This document shows positions 19,001 to 26,814 of a stretch of 64,000 nt of DNA, piece by piece. Below the pieces are notes generated by a model. The model ran no database searches and was not told the DNA's origin. It saw nothing but the letters and a program-made list of their open reading frames with translations. A program made the translations under genes and the position numbers. Location of the stretch: NCBI RefSeq assembly GCF_001310275.1, contig NZ_LGYZ01000121.1, positions 183,874-247,873 on the forward strand, in the 5' to 3' direction. The stretch is from Nocardia arizonensis (GTDB taxonomy: Bacteria; Actinomycetota; Actinomycetes; Mycobacteriales; Mycobacteriaceae). Each line of letters starts with the position of its first letter. Within the stretch, counting starts at the first letter, position 1.

Positions 19001-19465
19001 TTGTTTCTTGCGTTGTACGGCCGCGGAAACCGGTCGAGGTACCAGGTTCGGGTCGAAACCCAATGCCGCCGAGGGGAGATTCGTCGGGCTGCGGGCATAA
19101 CGCCGGGCCACCCAATACAGGACCTGGAACAGCTCACCCAGAATCGCCATCGAGGACTGCGTGGTAACGGGCTTCTTGCCGTGCACGCCATCATTGCCGA
19201 CCCTACGGATCAGTTCCATCTTCGCGCGCATGTCGACGCCGACCAGCGCCACCATGGACGGATCATTGATCTTGGCGTTCAAGTCGTTGTAGTACGGCTT
19301 CCTCAGCGTGGAGTCCGCGTCGTACAACCACTCGACCGTCAACTCCAGCGTCCTGCGGGCACAGATACAAGCCACCCGCGGATCGGCCACCCCGACCCGC
19401 TCGGCCCGCACCGCCTCCTCGAACAGATTCGGCCACTCTGCCCGCAGGAACGCGAAGTTGCTCAC
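16016..19465 (-). CDS. hsdR: Type I restriction enzyme, R (motor/nuclease) subunit
   Basis: The 1149-residue protein starts with a DUF4145-like helical domain (about 10-110) and a coiled coil (about 150-200). A PD-(D/E)xK nuclease core follows (Asp253 in RVDYVLWDD, EAK 268-270). The superfamily 2 helicase has Walker A ATGTGKT (383-389), DEAH (481-484) and TATPRDD (about 506), and the C-terminal domain resembles the EcoEI group. It cleaves DNA after ATP-driven translocation when the target is unmethylated. Its GTG start overlaps the hsdS stop by four bases (GTGA). All catalytic motifs are intact, so the system looks functional. Confidence 0.93.
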   Translation of the reverse strand: MSNFAFLRAEWPNLFEEAVRAERVGVADPRVACICARRTLELTVEWLYDADSTLRKPYYNDLNAKINDPSMVALVGVDMRAKMELIRRVGNDGVHGKKPVTTQSSMAILGELFQVLYWVARRYARSPTNLPSAALGFDPNLVPRPVSAAVQRKKQAEIQAMLAEFEQQRKDLAEQRAANADLEAELTDLRAQIKTAKQANRIVPDTHDYTEDITRKLYIDLLLAEAGWLLDKLEDREYPVTGLPTPSGKGRVDYVLWDDNGKPLGLVEAKRASKDPDIAGKEQARQYADALERQTGQRPIIFYTNGFETWMWDDLRYPPRRVQGYYTKDELRLLIQRRAGRKKLSAETINEQIVNRHYQTRAIRRIAGSFEADNRRQALLVMATGTGKTRTAIALVDLLARAGWVKRVLFLADRQVLVNQAAKAFKTHAPGLTTVNLLDDKKAVGRVYVCTYQSMMAFADETDFNGIKRFGPGHFDLVIVDEAHRSVYQKYGTLFTYFDSLLVGLTATPRDDIDHNTYQLFHLEDGVPTDNYDLDEAVADKNLVPPTVVDVPLKFPRLGIKYDELSAEEQEQWESTDWAADDGDVPDMIDADDLNKFLFNADTIDKMLETVMEYGLKVDTGEHIGKTIVFARNTKHAKLIAERFDNLYPHFRGDFATVITSQADNAQSLIDKFEKPNSAPYLAISVDMLDTGLDVPAVVNLVFAKRVRSKTKFWQMLGRGTRLCENLFGPGQHKTGFVVFDLGQNVEYFNQNLPTTTGRATLSLREKLFRQRANLLLELDQLEHPGDTPAEIPTGEPESTGDVRWQFAQTLHQQVAGMNPDSIEVRHKLRQVEAFVDPAAWQRITPQKRNDLDEIAGLPTEFVEDGNSAQAKRFDYLMLRLEYACLTGEPSFAALQEQVRDIATELLSPDLQNIPAVAKHHDFLEDICSDAWWEDVTLPMLETLRRRLRTLVANIKPTRRSPVYTDFTDELGQLHIQELTALSGIRGKARFEAKVRAYLAEHVDQIAIQKLRRNRQITTMDVAFLENIFLAEGFGTAEDVEQAKSEHDGQLGLFVRAIAGLDEEAAIAAFDKFQESRTLSANQLDFIKLLIKSITMNGIVEIGALYDPPFSRMAPRGPEELFSDKDLDAMQEVLTHLRTTAIPIDAQTA

Positions 19466-20685
19466 GGAAGTCTCTCCCCCTCACGGTGATCGAGATCATC
19501 TTGCCACAGCTCACCGCGGAAGGCTCGGGACTGGAGGGAGGCAAAGAGGGTCTCTACTGTAGCCAAATGGTCTCGCTGGTGGTCCATGACGTCACGCAGC
19601 GCTCCGAACCTGGTGGCGAACTCGTTCTGTAAATCCATAGGTGGGTAGATAAGCGATATCGACTCGAATCGAGACTTGCTGACGAGGCCCTTCATCCCTC
19701 CGGTGGATTGATCCTGTACCAGCCGTTTTCCGACAACTAACTGCATAAAAAGGAAGAATTTATTGGCAACGGGCTTTGTAATTGCGTTGATCTGTTGGTT
19801 GAATGCCACCTGTCGATCCGCGATGGCAACATTGCCAATGCTCGCAGGGCTTCCAGCGATGCAAGTGACCAAGAGTGATCCTGAATCGGCAATACGAGCC
19901 CGCTTGGCACCTGCTTCGGAGAGTCCTTCGGCGGCTTTGGAAAGAAACAACTGGGTTGGAATTATATTGTCCGACTTGATCCATTCTATTGTATGTCCGT
20001 AATTTGACTCGTCGGCTCTGGGTGGAGTATTTCCTGTGATCACTCTGCCGATTTGGCCAATGTTCATTCGATCCCAGTTCATCGGGTTCTGTACTGGATC
20101 GCCGAACATATCGAGGAAGAGGGATTGGGCGAGGTCGTTGAGGAGAGTGATGGCCTGCCGCCGCTTCGACCGCAGCGCATCCGCTCGATCCAGCACCTCC
20201 GCAATCCGCTGCTGTTCCTTTAGGGGAAGGATGGGGATTGTGGTGCTCAAGAGTGCATCGCGGCTCAGTGTTGCTTGGTTGACCCATTGGCGGCACATGG
20301 CCTTGTATACACCGCGTTGAAATTCGGAGTTGAGCCATCTATGCAAGTAGGAGGGGTCGACTATATCGCCGTTTACGCGCAATCGTAAAAAATGATTGCT
20401 ATAAACCGTTGGCTCTAATGGGTTCCGGATGAGCGCAGTTTTGCCGACGAGATCCGGGCTATTGGTGGCATTGAACAGGATGTCACGATCTTGGAGGAGT
20501 GCCTTTCGGACACCTTTGTGACTTCTGGGGACCAACCGTTTTTTGTTGGTATCGAGCAGTCCGTCACGGGTAATATTGTTCATACGAATCTGAAATATGC
20601 CATCAGAAACTTCGTCACCGCACGCGAACCCGGGCTGTGCTTCGGCGATGACTTCCCTGAGTGGTGTCACGATCGGTGCGCTCAC
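19462..20685 (-). CDS. hsdS: Type I restriction-modification specificity subunit
   Basis: The 407-residue protein has two target recognition domains (about 1-150 and 205-365), each followed by a conserved helical spacer: LPLKEQQRIAEVLDRADALRSK (about 153-195) and a C-terminal counterpart ending LFASLQSRAFRGEL. Each domain reads one half of a bipartite site, so the recognised sequence should be two short half-sites separated by a fixed gap; it cannot be predicted by eye. Base composition within the recognition domains is clearly less GC-rich than the flanking hsdM and hsdR, which suggests domain exchange. GTG start overlaps the hsdM stop (GTGA). Confidence 0.92.
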   Translation of the reverse strand: MSAPIVTPLREVIAEAQPGFACGDEVSDGIFQIRMNNITRDGLLDTNKKRLVPRSHKGVRKALLQDRDILFNATNSPDLVGKTALIRNPLEPTVYSNHFLRLRVNGDIVDPSYLHRWLNSEFQRGVYKAMCRQWVNQATLSRDALLSTTIPILPLKEQQRIAEVLDRADALRSKRRQAITLLNDLAQSLFLDMFGDPVQNPMNWDRMNIGQIGRVITGNTPPRADESNYGHTIEWIKSDNIIPTQLFLSKAAEGLSEAGAKRARIADSGSLLVTCIAGSPASIGNVAIADRQVAFNQQINAITKPVANKFFLFMQLVVGKRLVQDQSTGGMKGLVSKSRFESISLIYPPMDLQNEFATRFGALRDVMDHQRDHLATVETLFASLQSRAFRGELWQDDLDHREGERLP

Positions 20686-22211
20686 CCCAGTATCCCCTTC
20701 AACTCCGACATGCTCTGCTGGATCTCTGTCTCGATCCGCGTCAACTCCTCGATGATCTCCATCGGCGGCCGGTGCTCGACCTCTTCGTGGACTATCTGCT
20801 TGTACCGGTTGAGCGAAAGATCATAGTCCTGGGCGGCGATGTCTGCCTTGGGCACGCAGAAACTCTGGGCGGTGCGGGGCCTGTCGTGTTCGCTGCCGTT
20901 GCGCAGCGCCCAGCGGGCCAGGACGTCGGGAAGGTTGTTCTTGGTGTGCTCTTCGTCGGAGAGGGCGGTGATGGGGGCCGCACCGAGTTTGGTGTCGGGC
21001 AGCAGCGGGGTGCGCTTGTCATCGAGGCTGAAGCCATCGGCGGTGACTTCGTAGAACCAGACGGAATCGGTTCCGCCGCTATTGGTTTTGGTGAAGAACA
21101 GGATGGCGGTGGAGACGCCCGCGTAGGGCTTGAACACTCCGCTGGGCAGTTTGACCACGCCGTCGAGCTTGTGGTCGTCCACTAGCATCTTGCGAAGTTC
21201 CTTGTGCGCCTTGGTGGAACCGAACAGCACGCCGTCGGGGACGATTACAGCGGCACGACCGCCAGGTTTGAGCAGGCGCAAGAACAAGGCCAGGAAGAGT
21301 AGTTCGGTCTTCTTGGTTTTGACGATGGCGTGAAGATCCTTCGCGGTGGTCTCGTAGTCGAGGCTGCCGGCGAAAGGGGGGTTGGCCAGGATCACGGAGT
21401 ACTTGTCGGCCTCATTCGCTGAGCTCTCGGCGAGTGAGTCCCGGTAACGGATATCGGGTTGGTCGACGCCGTGCATGAGCATGTTCATGCTGGCAATGCG
21501 CAGCATGGTGCGGTCGAAGTCGAAGCCGTGGAACATGCCCTTGTCGAAATGCTTACGGGTGGCCGGGGAGAGGAGATCCTCGTGGTGAGTTGCGGCGATG
21601 TATTCGGCCGCGCCGACGAGAAATCCGGCTGTGCCGCAGGCCGGGTCGCATACCTCGTCGTGGGGGCCGGGGGCCAACATGCGCACCATCAGACCGATTA
21701 TGTGGCGGGGTGTGCGGAACTGGCCGTTATGACCCGCGGTGGCGAGTTTGCCGAGCATGTACTCGTACAGGTCGCCTTTGGTGTCGCCCGCGTCGAGTGG
21801 CAGGTCGTTCATCAGGTCCACCACTTTGCCGAGCAAGCCCGGGGTGGGAATCGTGAAGCGGGCATCGCGCATGTGGTGGGCGTAAGTGGATTCGTCACTG
21901 GCGTCCGCGCCGCTCAGATTCCGCAGCCACGGGAACACCTCGTCACGGAACTTGGGGAACATCAGGTCCGGGTGGAGGTTCTTCAGCTTCGACCACCGCA
22001 ATGGATCGGTCTCATCCATGTAGATCGGTTGGTCGATCTGGCGACCGGTGCGGTTCGCCTTGCGCTCCTTGGCGGTCTGGATGTCATCGAGTCGCCGCAG
22101 GAAGATCAGGTAGGTGATCTGCTCGATTACTTCGAGGGGGTTGGAGATGCCGCCGGACCAGAAGGCATCCCAGAGGCTGTCGATCTTGGTGCGCAGTTCT
22201 CCGGTTATCAC
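20682..22211 (-). CDS. hsdM: Type I restriction-modification N6-adenine methyltransferase subunit
   Basis: The 509-residue protein has the N-terminal helical domain (SLWDAFWSGGISNPLEVIEQITYLIFLRRLDD), the SAM-binding motif DPACGTAGF (189-197) and the catalytic NPPF (277-280). With two copies plus HsdS it forms the methylase that protects host DNA at adenine N6. The GTG start at 22211 gives the standard family N-terminus MITGELRTKIDSLWDAFW. It is the first gene of the hsdM-hsdS-hsdR operon; about 570 bases of non-coding DNA precede it. Confidence 0.93.
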   Translation of the reverse strand: MITGELRTKIDSLWDAFWSGGISNPLEVIEQITYLIFLRRLDDIQTAKERKANRTGRQIDQPIYMDETDPLRWSKLKNLHPDLMFPKFRDEVFPWLRNLSGADASDESTYAHHMRDARFTIPTPGLLGKVVDLMNDLPLDAGDTKGDLYEYMLGKLATAGHNGQFRTPRHIIGLMVRMLAPGPHDEVCDPACGTAGFLVGAAEYIAATHHEDLLSPATRKHFDKGMFHGFDFDRTMLRIASMNMLMHGVDQPDIRYRDSLAESSANEADKYSVILANPPFAGSLDYETTAKDLHAIVKTKKTELLFLALFLRLLKPGGRAAVIVPDGVLFGSTKAHKELRKMLVDDHKLDGVVKLPSGVFKPYAGVSTAILFFTKTNSGGTDSVWFYEVTADGFSLDDKRTPLLPDTKLGAAPITALSDEEHTKNNLPDVLARWALRNGSEHDRPRTAQSFCVPKADIAAQDYDLSLNRYKQIVHEEVEHRPPMEIIEELTRIETEIQQSMSELKGILG

Positions 22212-22685
22212 CGGCGAACTCTATCGAAGCGCCCGAAGCCTGGGGACATGGACGCGGATCGTTCAGGCGAACCCGCCGGGCGTGAGCGCCTACCTGGCGA
22301 GTCCGTGGATCTGGATGAAACAGCTGCCGTGGTTTCCGGCGCTGTAGTCCGGCCTGGGGCGAGACGAGCGGGCGTCAGGTGATTGCTCTGTTGGCGCGGC
22401 CACGAACTGATCGTCAGTCCCCTGACACGCATCGAAGTCTGCGATATGCGCGTCGAGAACGACCAATTTTCGTTGGGCTCGACGTCCCGGTCCCGAAGCA
22501 GATCGTCGAACTGACCCCGGCACCCTGACCAGCGGGAATCCGCGCGCCTAGAGACACGGTCTCTCGACGTGTTCATCTATGTCTGGGCAGTTCAGAGCAT
22601 GAATCGGGGCTCTATCCAAACTGAATTGTGCGGAACCCAGGATCGGGGAAGCTGAATCCGGCACGACGCAGGACCGCCATCTGCG
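22212..22685. other. Non-coding stretch upstream of hsdM
   Basis: Nothing here can be called a gene. The hsdM promoter must lie in the first part. On the plus strand a frame ending at 22347 finishes with SAYLASPWIWMKQLPWFPAL, which reads more like real protein than chance but has no start outside hsdM; it may be the tail of a gene cut when the R-M operon arrived. The other frames look random. Confidence 0.4.
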
Positions 22686-22722
22686 AAAACCTTGGTGTCT
22701 GCGGGAACTGACACCGAGGTTT
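22686..22722 (-). terminator. Terminator of the CYTH/methyltransferase operon
   Basis: On the minus strand AAACCTCGGTGTC pairs with GACACCAAGGTTT over a 10-base loop, with one wobble pair, and is followed by T residues (GGTTTTCG). It sits about 60 bases after the stop of the CYTH gene. Confidence 0.75.
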
Positions 22723-22780
22723 GGTAGTTGCCGCCTTCGTGACGAGGGTGAGTGCGCGGAAGTCCTCTTCAGGTTTGTTA

Positions 22781-23359
22781 TCAGTGGGCTGCGGCCATGA
22801 CCAGATCGCGGTAGGGCAGGCCGACGACCAAGTAATCGGCTATGCCGAGTTCGGTTTCGACCTCTTCGAGATGGATGGTGGCGGCGTCGGTGTCTGCGGC
22901 GGTGACCTCGGTTTCTACGAAGGTTCCGGCGTGGGTGACGGCGTCGATAGCGACGATGATGTCGTCGTGTTCGGGGTGCTCGTAGATGGTGCGCGCCTTC
23001 TCGACGCGAACGAGTTCGACCATGCCGATTGCGGCGAGCAGTTGGTTGGCCGCTGAGGCTTGGTCAGGACCACTGAGAGATACGTTGGTTTCGCGTTTGG
23101 CGATCACGTCGGTGTCGCTGTGGGTGCCGGCATTCGACGGTGGCTTGTAAGTGATTTCGGCGAACCCGTCTCGCTGGCGAATACGGAGGCACTCAACGGT
23201 TTTCATGTAGTCGACATCGGGGCGGCTGAAGTAGGTGTCGACTTCGGTGAGGTGTCCGGCCTCGTGGTAGCCGAGTTCGGCAAGCCGCTGGCGGAGGGTA
23301 CTGGGGTCGGGGAGTTCGCGTTTACGCTCGACCTCGATCACGTGCATGGGTTGAATCAT
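22781..23359 (-). CDS. CYTH-domain protein, class IV adenylate cyclase-like (CyaB family)
   Basis: The 192-residue protein has the ExExK triphosphate-binding signature (EVERK, residues 9-13) and the pattern of CyaB-type class IV cyclases: EVDTYFSRPD, CLRIRQRDG, AEITYKPP, KRETNV, VEKARTIYEH, DDIIVAIDAV and GTFVETEV. The family binds metal-triphosphate groups in a beta tunnel; members make cAMP or hydrolyse organic triphosphates. Which one applies is open. The ATG at 23359 overlaps the stop of the methyltransferase-like gene as ATGA, so the two are translationally coupled. An internal ATG at 23347 is the alternative. Confidence 0.8.
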   Translation of the reverse strand: MIQPMHVIEVERKRELPDPSTLRQRLAELGYHEAGHLTEVDTYFSRPDVDYMKTVECLRIRQRDGFAEITYKPPSNAGTHSDTDVIAKRETNVSLSGPDQASAANQLLAAIGMVELVRVEKARTIYEHPEHDDIIVAIDAVTHAGTFVETEVTAADTDAATIHLEEVETELGIADYLVVGLPYRDLVMAAAH

Positions 23360-24735
23360 CCTCTCGTGTGGATGGCAGTGTGGACGCGGGCAAGGCCGGG
23401 TTTGGAGCAATGTTGGCGGATGGTTTCGAGTCCCTGCTGTAGGGCGTCGGAGTCGGTGATGGGGATGTTCTGGAACAACACCATCTGCTTGGCGTCGCTG
23501 AGTGGGTTGGCGAGGTTCTTGCCGAGAAATCGGTTGTAGTAGTGGCGTTCTCGGACGAAGACATCGGTGGGTTGTACCGGCATGAGAACGGAAGGCATGC
23601 CCGTGTCGGTCTCGGCGGACTGGACGGCGAACGCTGTCAGTAGCTCGTCGGTGGTGAGGTAGGCGTAGGTTTCTCGGCCCTCGCGCTCGAGCCAGCTGCC
23701 CCAGATGTGGCCGCAGTCGTCGTTGCCGCGTTCGACGGCTGCGAGGAATAGGTTCAGCGCGACATCGGTGACCGCGTCGAAGATGTCGCCGTCGATGACG
23801 TGATGGTCGCCGTAGGTTTCGCTGACTGCCTGGATGTTGGCGCGGTCGTTGGTCGACATCCACGCGCTATCGGTGAATGCGAAGTGCACCCGCTTGTGAC
23901 CGGTGCGGAAATCGATCCAGTCCCCCGAGAGTTGGCCGTCGAGTATCGGCGTGAATCCCAGAATGCCCGAACGCCATACATGGTCACGCAGCGTGATGTA
24001 GTGGCGTTGCGCTTCACGGAACAGCCCGATCGGGGCGTGGATGACGGCGCAGACGCGGGGGTCGAGTTCTGGTGCTGCGACGATGCGGGAGTTCTGGCGG
24101 ACGACAACTTCGTCGTCGTGATGGTGGTACGGGTGGGTGCCGTGATGGAGGTAGTGCGGCAGGAACAGGCGCAGGAACTGCAACCACGACGGGGCACTGT
24201 AGGACTGGACTGCGGGCTCGTGCAGGGAGGGCGCGTCGACGGCGTACACGTCGCGGTAGACGAAGAATCCATAGGGTTTCAGCACACTCGGGAAGGTCCG
24301 GATCATCGTGTGAAGGCCGCTGTAGGCACCGCCGTAGGAGTAGACCTCGTGCAGCAGCGCCGACGCGCTGATGACATCGACAGGTTCGCTGACCAGCGTC
24401 GCGATGTCTTGTGCCCACCCGCGTACCAGTGCGCACGTACCGACAGTATTGAAACGGTCGATGGCCTGGGTGAGAGTGTGGGATGTTATGCCAGGTGCCT
24501 CGATGAGGGTGAGACGAACATCGTGGGGCTCGGCCTCCAGCTGGGATGCCAGGAACGTGACGGCCGCGCCGCCACCGGGGCCGATCTCGACGACGTGCGG
24601 GGCGGCATCGGCAACCCGAGCCAGGGCACGTTGAACGAGTAACCCCTTCTCATGGCCGTGGTCGTTGGCGGCAACGTCGAGGTAGCTTGCCTCGGATTTC
24701 TGTTGGTGGGCAAAGGAATTCGATGTACCGATCAT
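23356..24735 (-). CDS. SAM-dependent methyltransferase-like protein with a C-terminal domain of unknown function
   Basis: The 459-residue protein has a class I methyltransferase fold in the N-terminal half. Motif I is HVVEIGPGGGAAV (Glu50, glycines 52-56), then LTLIEAPG and VDVISASALLHEVYSYGG. Residues 230-459 contain a histidine-rich stretch (HYLHHGTHPYHHHDDE) and conserved-looking motifs such as WMSTNDRANIQAV and ERHYYNRFLGKNLANPLSDAKQM, which I cannot assign. It is the third gene of a four-gene unit. ATG 24735 gives the start of similarity; the frame runs on upstream without meaning. Substrate is unknown. Confidence 0.7.
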   Translation of the reverse strand: MIGTSNSFAHQQKSEASYLDVAANDHGHEKGLLVQRALARVADAAPHVVEIGPGGGAAVTFLASQLEAEPHDVRLTLIEAPGITSHTLTQAIDRFNTVGTCALVRGWAQDIATLVSEPVDVISASALLHEVYSYGGAYSGLHTMIRTFPSVLKPYGFFVYRDVYAVDAPSLHEPAVQSYSAPSWLQFLRLFLPHYLHHGTHPYHHHDDEVVVRQNSRIVAAPELDPRVCAVIHAPIGLFREAQRHYITLRDHVWRSGILGFTPILDGQLSGDWIDFRTGHKRVHFAFTDSAWMSTNDRANIQAVSETYGDHHVIDGDIFDAVTDVALNLFLAAVERGNDDCGHIWGSWLEREGRETYAYLTTDELLTAFAVQSAETDTGMPSVLMPVQPTDVFVRERHYYNRFLGKNLANPLSDAKQMVLFQNIPITDSDALQQGLETIRQHCSKPGLARVHTAIHTRG

Positions 24736-24787
24736 TGTGCGCCGCTGGCCTTTGGTCGGGGATTGTGGTCGGTCGAGGTGAGGGCGG

Positions 24788-25006
24788 CTACGGCTCGAGA
24801 TAGAGGCGTTCATTGGGCAACTTGGTGAGTTCAGCGGTGTCACCGGGGATGACCTGTACCGCATCTGGGCAGTGGTGGGCGCGGAAGTCCTGAATGAACA
24901 GGAGTGCGGCGGTGAGGCAGGCGGCGAAGTCGAACCGTGCACCATGCAGGTAGACGCTCAGATGAACGTCTGCCTCGCCCGGCAGCGGGGAAGCCTGTTC
25001 ACTCAT
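24788..25006 (-). CDS. Small protein of unknown function (72 aa) in the methyltransferase/CYTH operon
   Basis: The start at 25006 has a strong ribosome binding site (AGGAGAGG) and overlaps the end of the resolvase-like gene by eight bases, so the frame is very probably translated. The product is soluble and acidic, with DVHLSVYLHGARFDFAACLTAALLFIQDFRAHHCPD in the middle and a TKLPNERLYLEP tail. I recognise no family. It could be a partner or adaptor of the methyltransferase-like protein encoded 52 bases downstream. Confidence 0.65.
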   Translation of the reverse strand: MSEQASPLPGEADVHLSVYLHGARFDFAACLTAALLFIQDFRAHHCPDAVQVIPGDTAELTKLPNERLYLEP

Positions 25007-25310
25007 GACCTCTCCTGTAATCGGTCGGTGCTGGTACAGGCCAGAGCCTGGTTGGCGTGATCAGGTCACATGCTCGAGCGATAGCCCGTACGCGGCTGCT
25101 GAAGTGGGCCATGTCAGGCGCGATGACCGCTGCCGCTCCCTTGCCGCGTGCCGTCCCGACAATGAGGGCTGTCGGCATGAACGTGTCGTCACCGATGGTG
25201 ACCAGTCCGGTCAGGGCATAGCCGCGTCGCTGCGCCAACTCGGTGATCACTCGTTCGTCCCGCGAACGGTGCGGGCCACTGACATCAAGCGACAAATCTG
25301 GGTTCAACAT
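24999..25310 (-). CDS. Small resolvase-like-fold protein (103 aa)
   Basis: The protein resembles the N-terminal domain of serine recombinases as used in many stand-alone actinobacterial proteins: RRGYALTGLVTIGDD, a strand VIAPDMAHFSSRVRAIARACDLITPTRLWP. The catalytic serine and the DNA-binding domain of true recombinases are missing, so it is unlikely to recombine DNA. It is the first gene of the four-gene minus-strand unit and has AGGGGG before its ATG. It starts about 170 bases from the divergent XRE gene. Its role is unknown; relatives often sit next to XRE regulators. Confidence 0.6.
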   Translation of the reverse strand: MLNPDLSLDVSGPHRSRDERVITELAQRRGYALTGLVTIGDDTFMPTALIVGTARGKGAAAVIAPDMAHFSSRVRAIARACDLITPTRLWPVPAPTDYRRGHE

Positions 25311-25404
25311 CGTGCCCCCTCAGTGCTGCGAATGTTGTAGGTAGGAGTCGGCATCGGACGCAGGTTCAGTCTGTGACCAGGTGCACGGAGATCGATATGT
25401 TTGG

Positions 25405-25427
25405 TGCGGACAGAAAATCTGTCCGCA
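25405..25427. promoter_or_regulatory. Perfect 23-bp palindrome, probable operator in the divergent intergenic region
   Basis: TGCGGACAGA and TCTGTCCGCA are exact inverted copies around a central AAA. The site lies 55 bases before the XRE start and 95 bases before the divergent resolvase-like start. It fits an operator for a dimeric HTH protein, most simply the XRE regulator itself. A possible -10 (TATGTT, near 25397) adjoins its left side. Confidence 0.65.
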
Positions 25428-25481
25428 TCCGAGGCGGCGTCGAAACCGGTCCCACACGACCAGGTCAAAGAGGATGAACCG

Positions 25482-26807
25482 ATGGCCCAACAACCGCGCG
25501 AGCTGGCCGCCATGGAGTCGGCACAACAGTTCTTCGGCGCGGAACTGCGGCATTGGCGACTGTTGCGGAAGATGTCGCTGAGCCAGCTCGGCGCTGTCAG
25601 CCACGACAGTGGTTCGCTCATCGGCAAGATAGAGAAGGCTCAACGACGTCCGGGACGAGATTTCGCACAGCGAATGGACGAAGCCCTGGAGACCGGCGGT
25701 GTTCTCGAACGCATGTGGGTAGACATGAATTCGCCAGCACTACAGAAGGATTCGATAATTCAGTTGGTAGCTGACGAGCCTAACGCACCATGGGTCGGCT
25801 GCGACGTGTTCGACCCTGTTCGCGAATGGTTGGACGAGACCGTTCCGGTCTTTGCCACAGGCGAAAACCATCGGCGTGTTGGCACCGCCGATATCGAGGT
25901 CATGTGGTCGATGTGCGACGTGTTCTCCAATGCGGACCACCATCTCGGCGGGGGCTACGCACGCGCGACTCTGGCGCGGTTTCTTGATGACGTAGTCGGA
26001 CCGGCACTGCGTAGCTCTTACGACAGTCGTACCGCGTCCGAGCTGTACGCAGTCGCGGCGCGACTGTGCGACCTCAGCGGCTTTATGTGTTTTGATTCAG
26101 CTCGACAGGGGTTGGGACAGAAGTACTTTCGGCAGGCTCTGCGGCTCGCGAAGGTAAGCGGCAATGCCGCGTTGGGGGCGCATATCCTCACAGACATGTC
26201 GATGCAGGCGCACTACCTGAGCCGTGCGAAGGATGCGCTGTGGTTCGGCGCGGCGGCGGTACGCGCGGCAGAGCAATCGGGTTCACCAAGCAGTGCCGCT
26301 CGATGCAATGCTGTGCTGGCGCGTGCGCATGCGTTGAATGGCGACGTGACCGCTGGCGTACAAGCGATGCTCGAGGCAGAGCGGCGGTTGAACCGTGCAC
26401 GTCCGGATGACGAGCCGGATTGGATTCGGTTCTTCACTGAGCGGCAGTTGTCGGCCGAGTTCATGTATGTGGCGCACGATGGGCGACGTGCTGTGGATGT
26501 GCAACAACGCGCACCTGTGGTTCTGGCGGATTCTGTGGGGATGGAGCGTCGACAAGTGTTGGTAGCGGCGACGTTGGCGGCCTCGTACGTACCCGAAGCC
26601 GGCGAGGCCACAGCGGGCCAAAGTGTGGAGGTCGAGCAAGCATGTCGGGTGCTCCTGGACACGATGATTGTTGCTCGTGGCCTGACCAGCGCTCGCGGTA
26701 TCGAGTCGATCAACATTGTTCGTCGTCGCCTGGCACCGTACGCTGATCTGGCTATCGTTCAGCAGGTCGAAAACGAGTTTCGATCCACAGTCGCACTAGT
26801 CGGATAG
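25482..26807 (+). CDS. XRE-family transcriptional regulator with long TPR-like C-terminal domain
   Basis: The 441-residue protein has an N-terminal helix-turn-helix of the Cro/C1 type (about residues 18-70, FGAELRHWRLLRKMSLSQLG, SGSLIGKIEKAQRRP). A helical C-terminal region follows (about 170-440) with repeats such as AALGAHILTDMSMQAHYL, typical of the large XRE proteins of Streptomyces and Nocardia that sense a ligand or peptide through TPR-like repeats. ATG 25482 has AAAGAGG nearby. The palindrome upstream is a likely target. The next gene, an APH-like kinase, starts only seven bases after the stop. Confidence 0.8.
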   Translation: MAQQPRELAAMESAQQFFGAELRHWRLLRKMSLSQLGAVSHDSGSLIGKIEKAQRRPGRDFAQRMDEALETGGVLERMWVDMNSPALQKDSIIQLVADEPNAPWVGCDVFDPVREWLDETVPVFATGENHRRVGTADIEVMWSMCDVFSNADHHLGGGYARATLARFLDDVVGPALRSSYDSRTASELYAVAARLCDLSGFMCFDSARQGLGQKYFRQALRLAKVSGNAALGAHILTDMSMQAHYLSRAKDALWFGAAAVRAAEQSGSPSSAARCNAVLARAHALNGDVTAGVQAMLEAERRLNRARPDDEPDWIRFFTERQLSAEFMYVAHDGRRAVDVQQRAPVVLADSVGMERRQVLVAATLAASYVPEAGEATAGQSVEVEQACRVLLDTMIVARGLTSARGIESINIVRRRLAPYADLAIVQQVENEFRSTVALVG

Positions 26808-26814
26808 GGCTGGC

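Noticed and set aside
24999..25310. Site-specific recombinase that could have moved the island
   Set aside because: Only the fold of the resolvase N-terminal domain is recognisable; the catalytic serine and DNA-binding part are missing.
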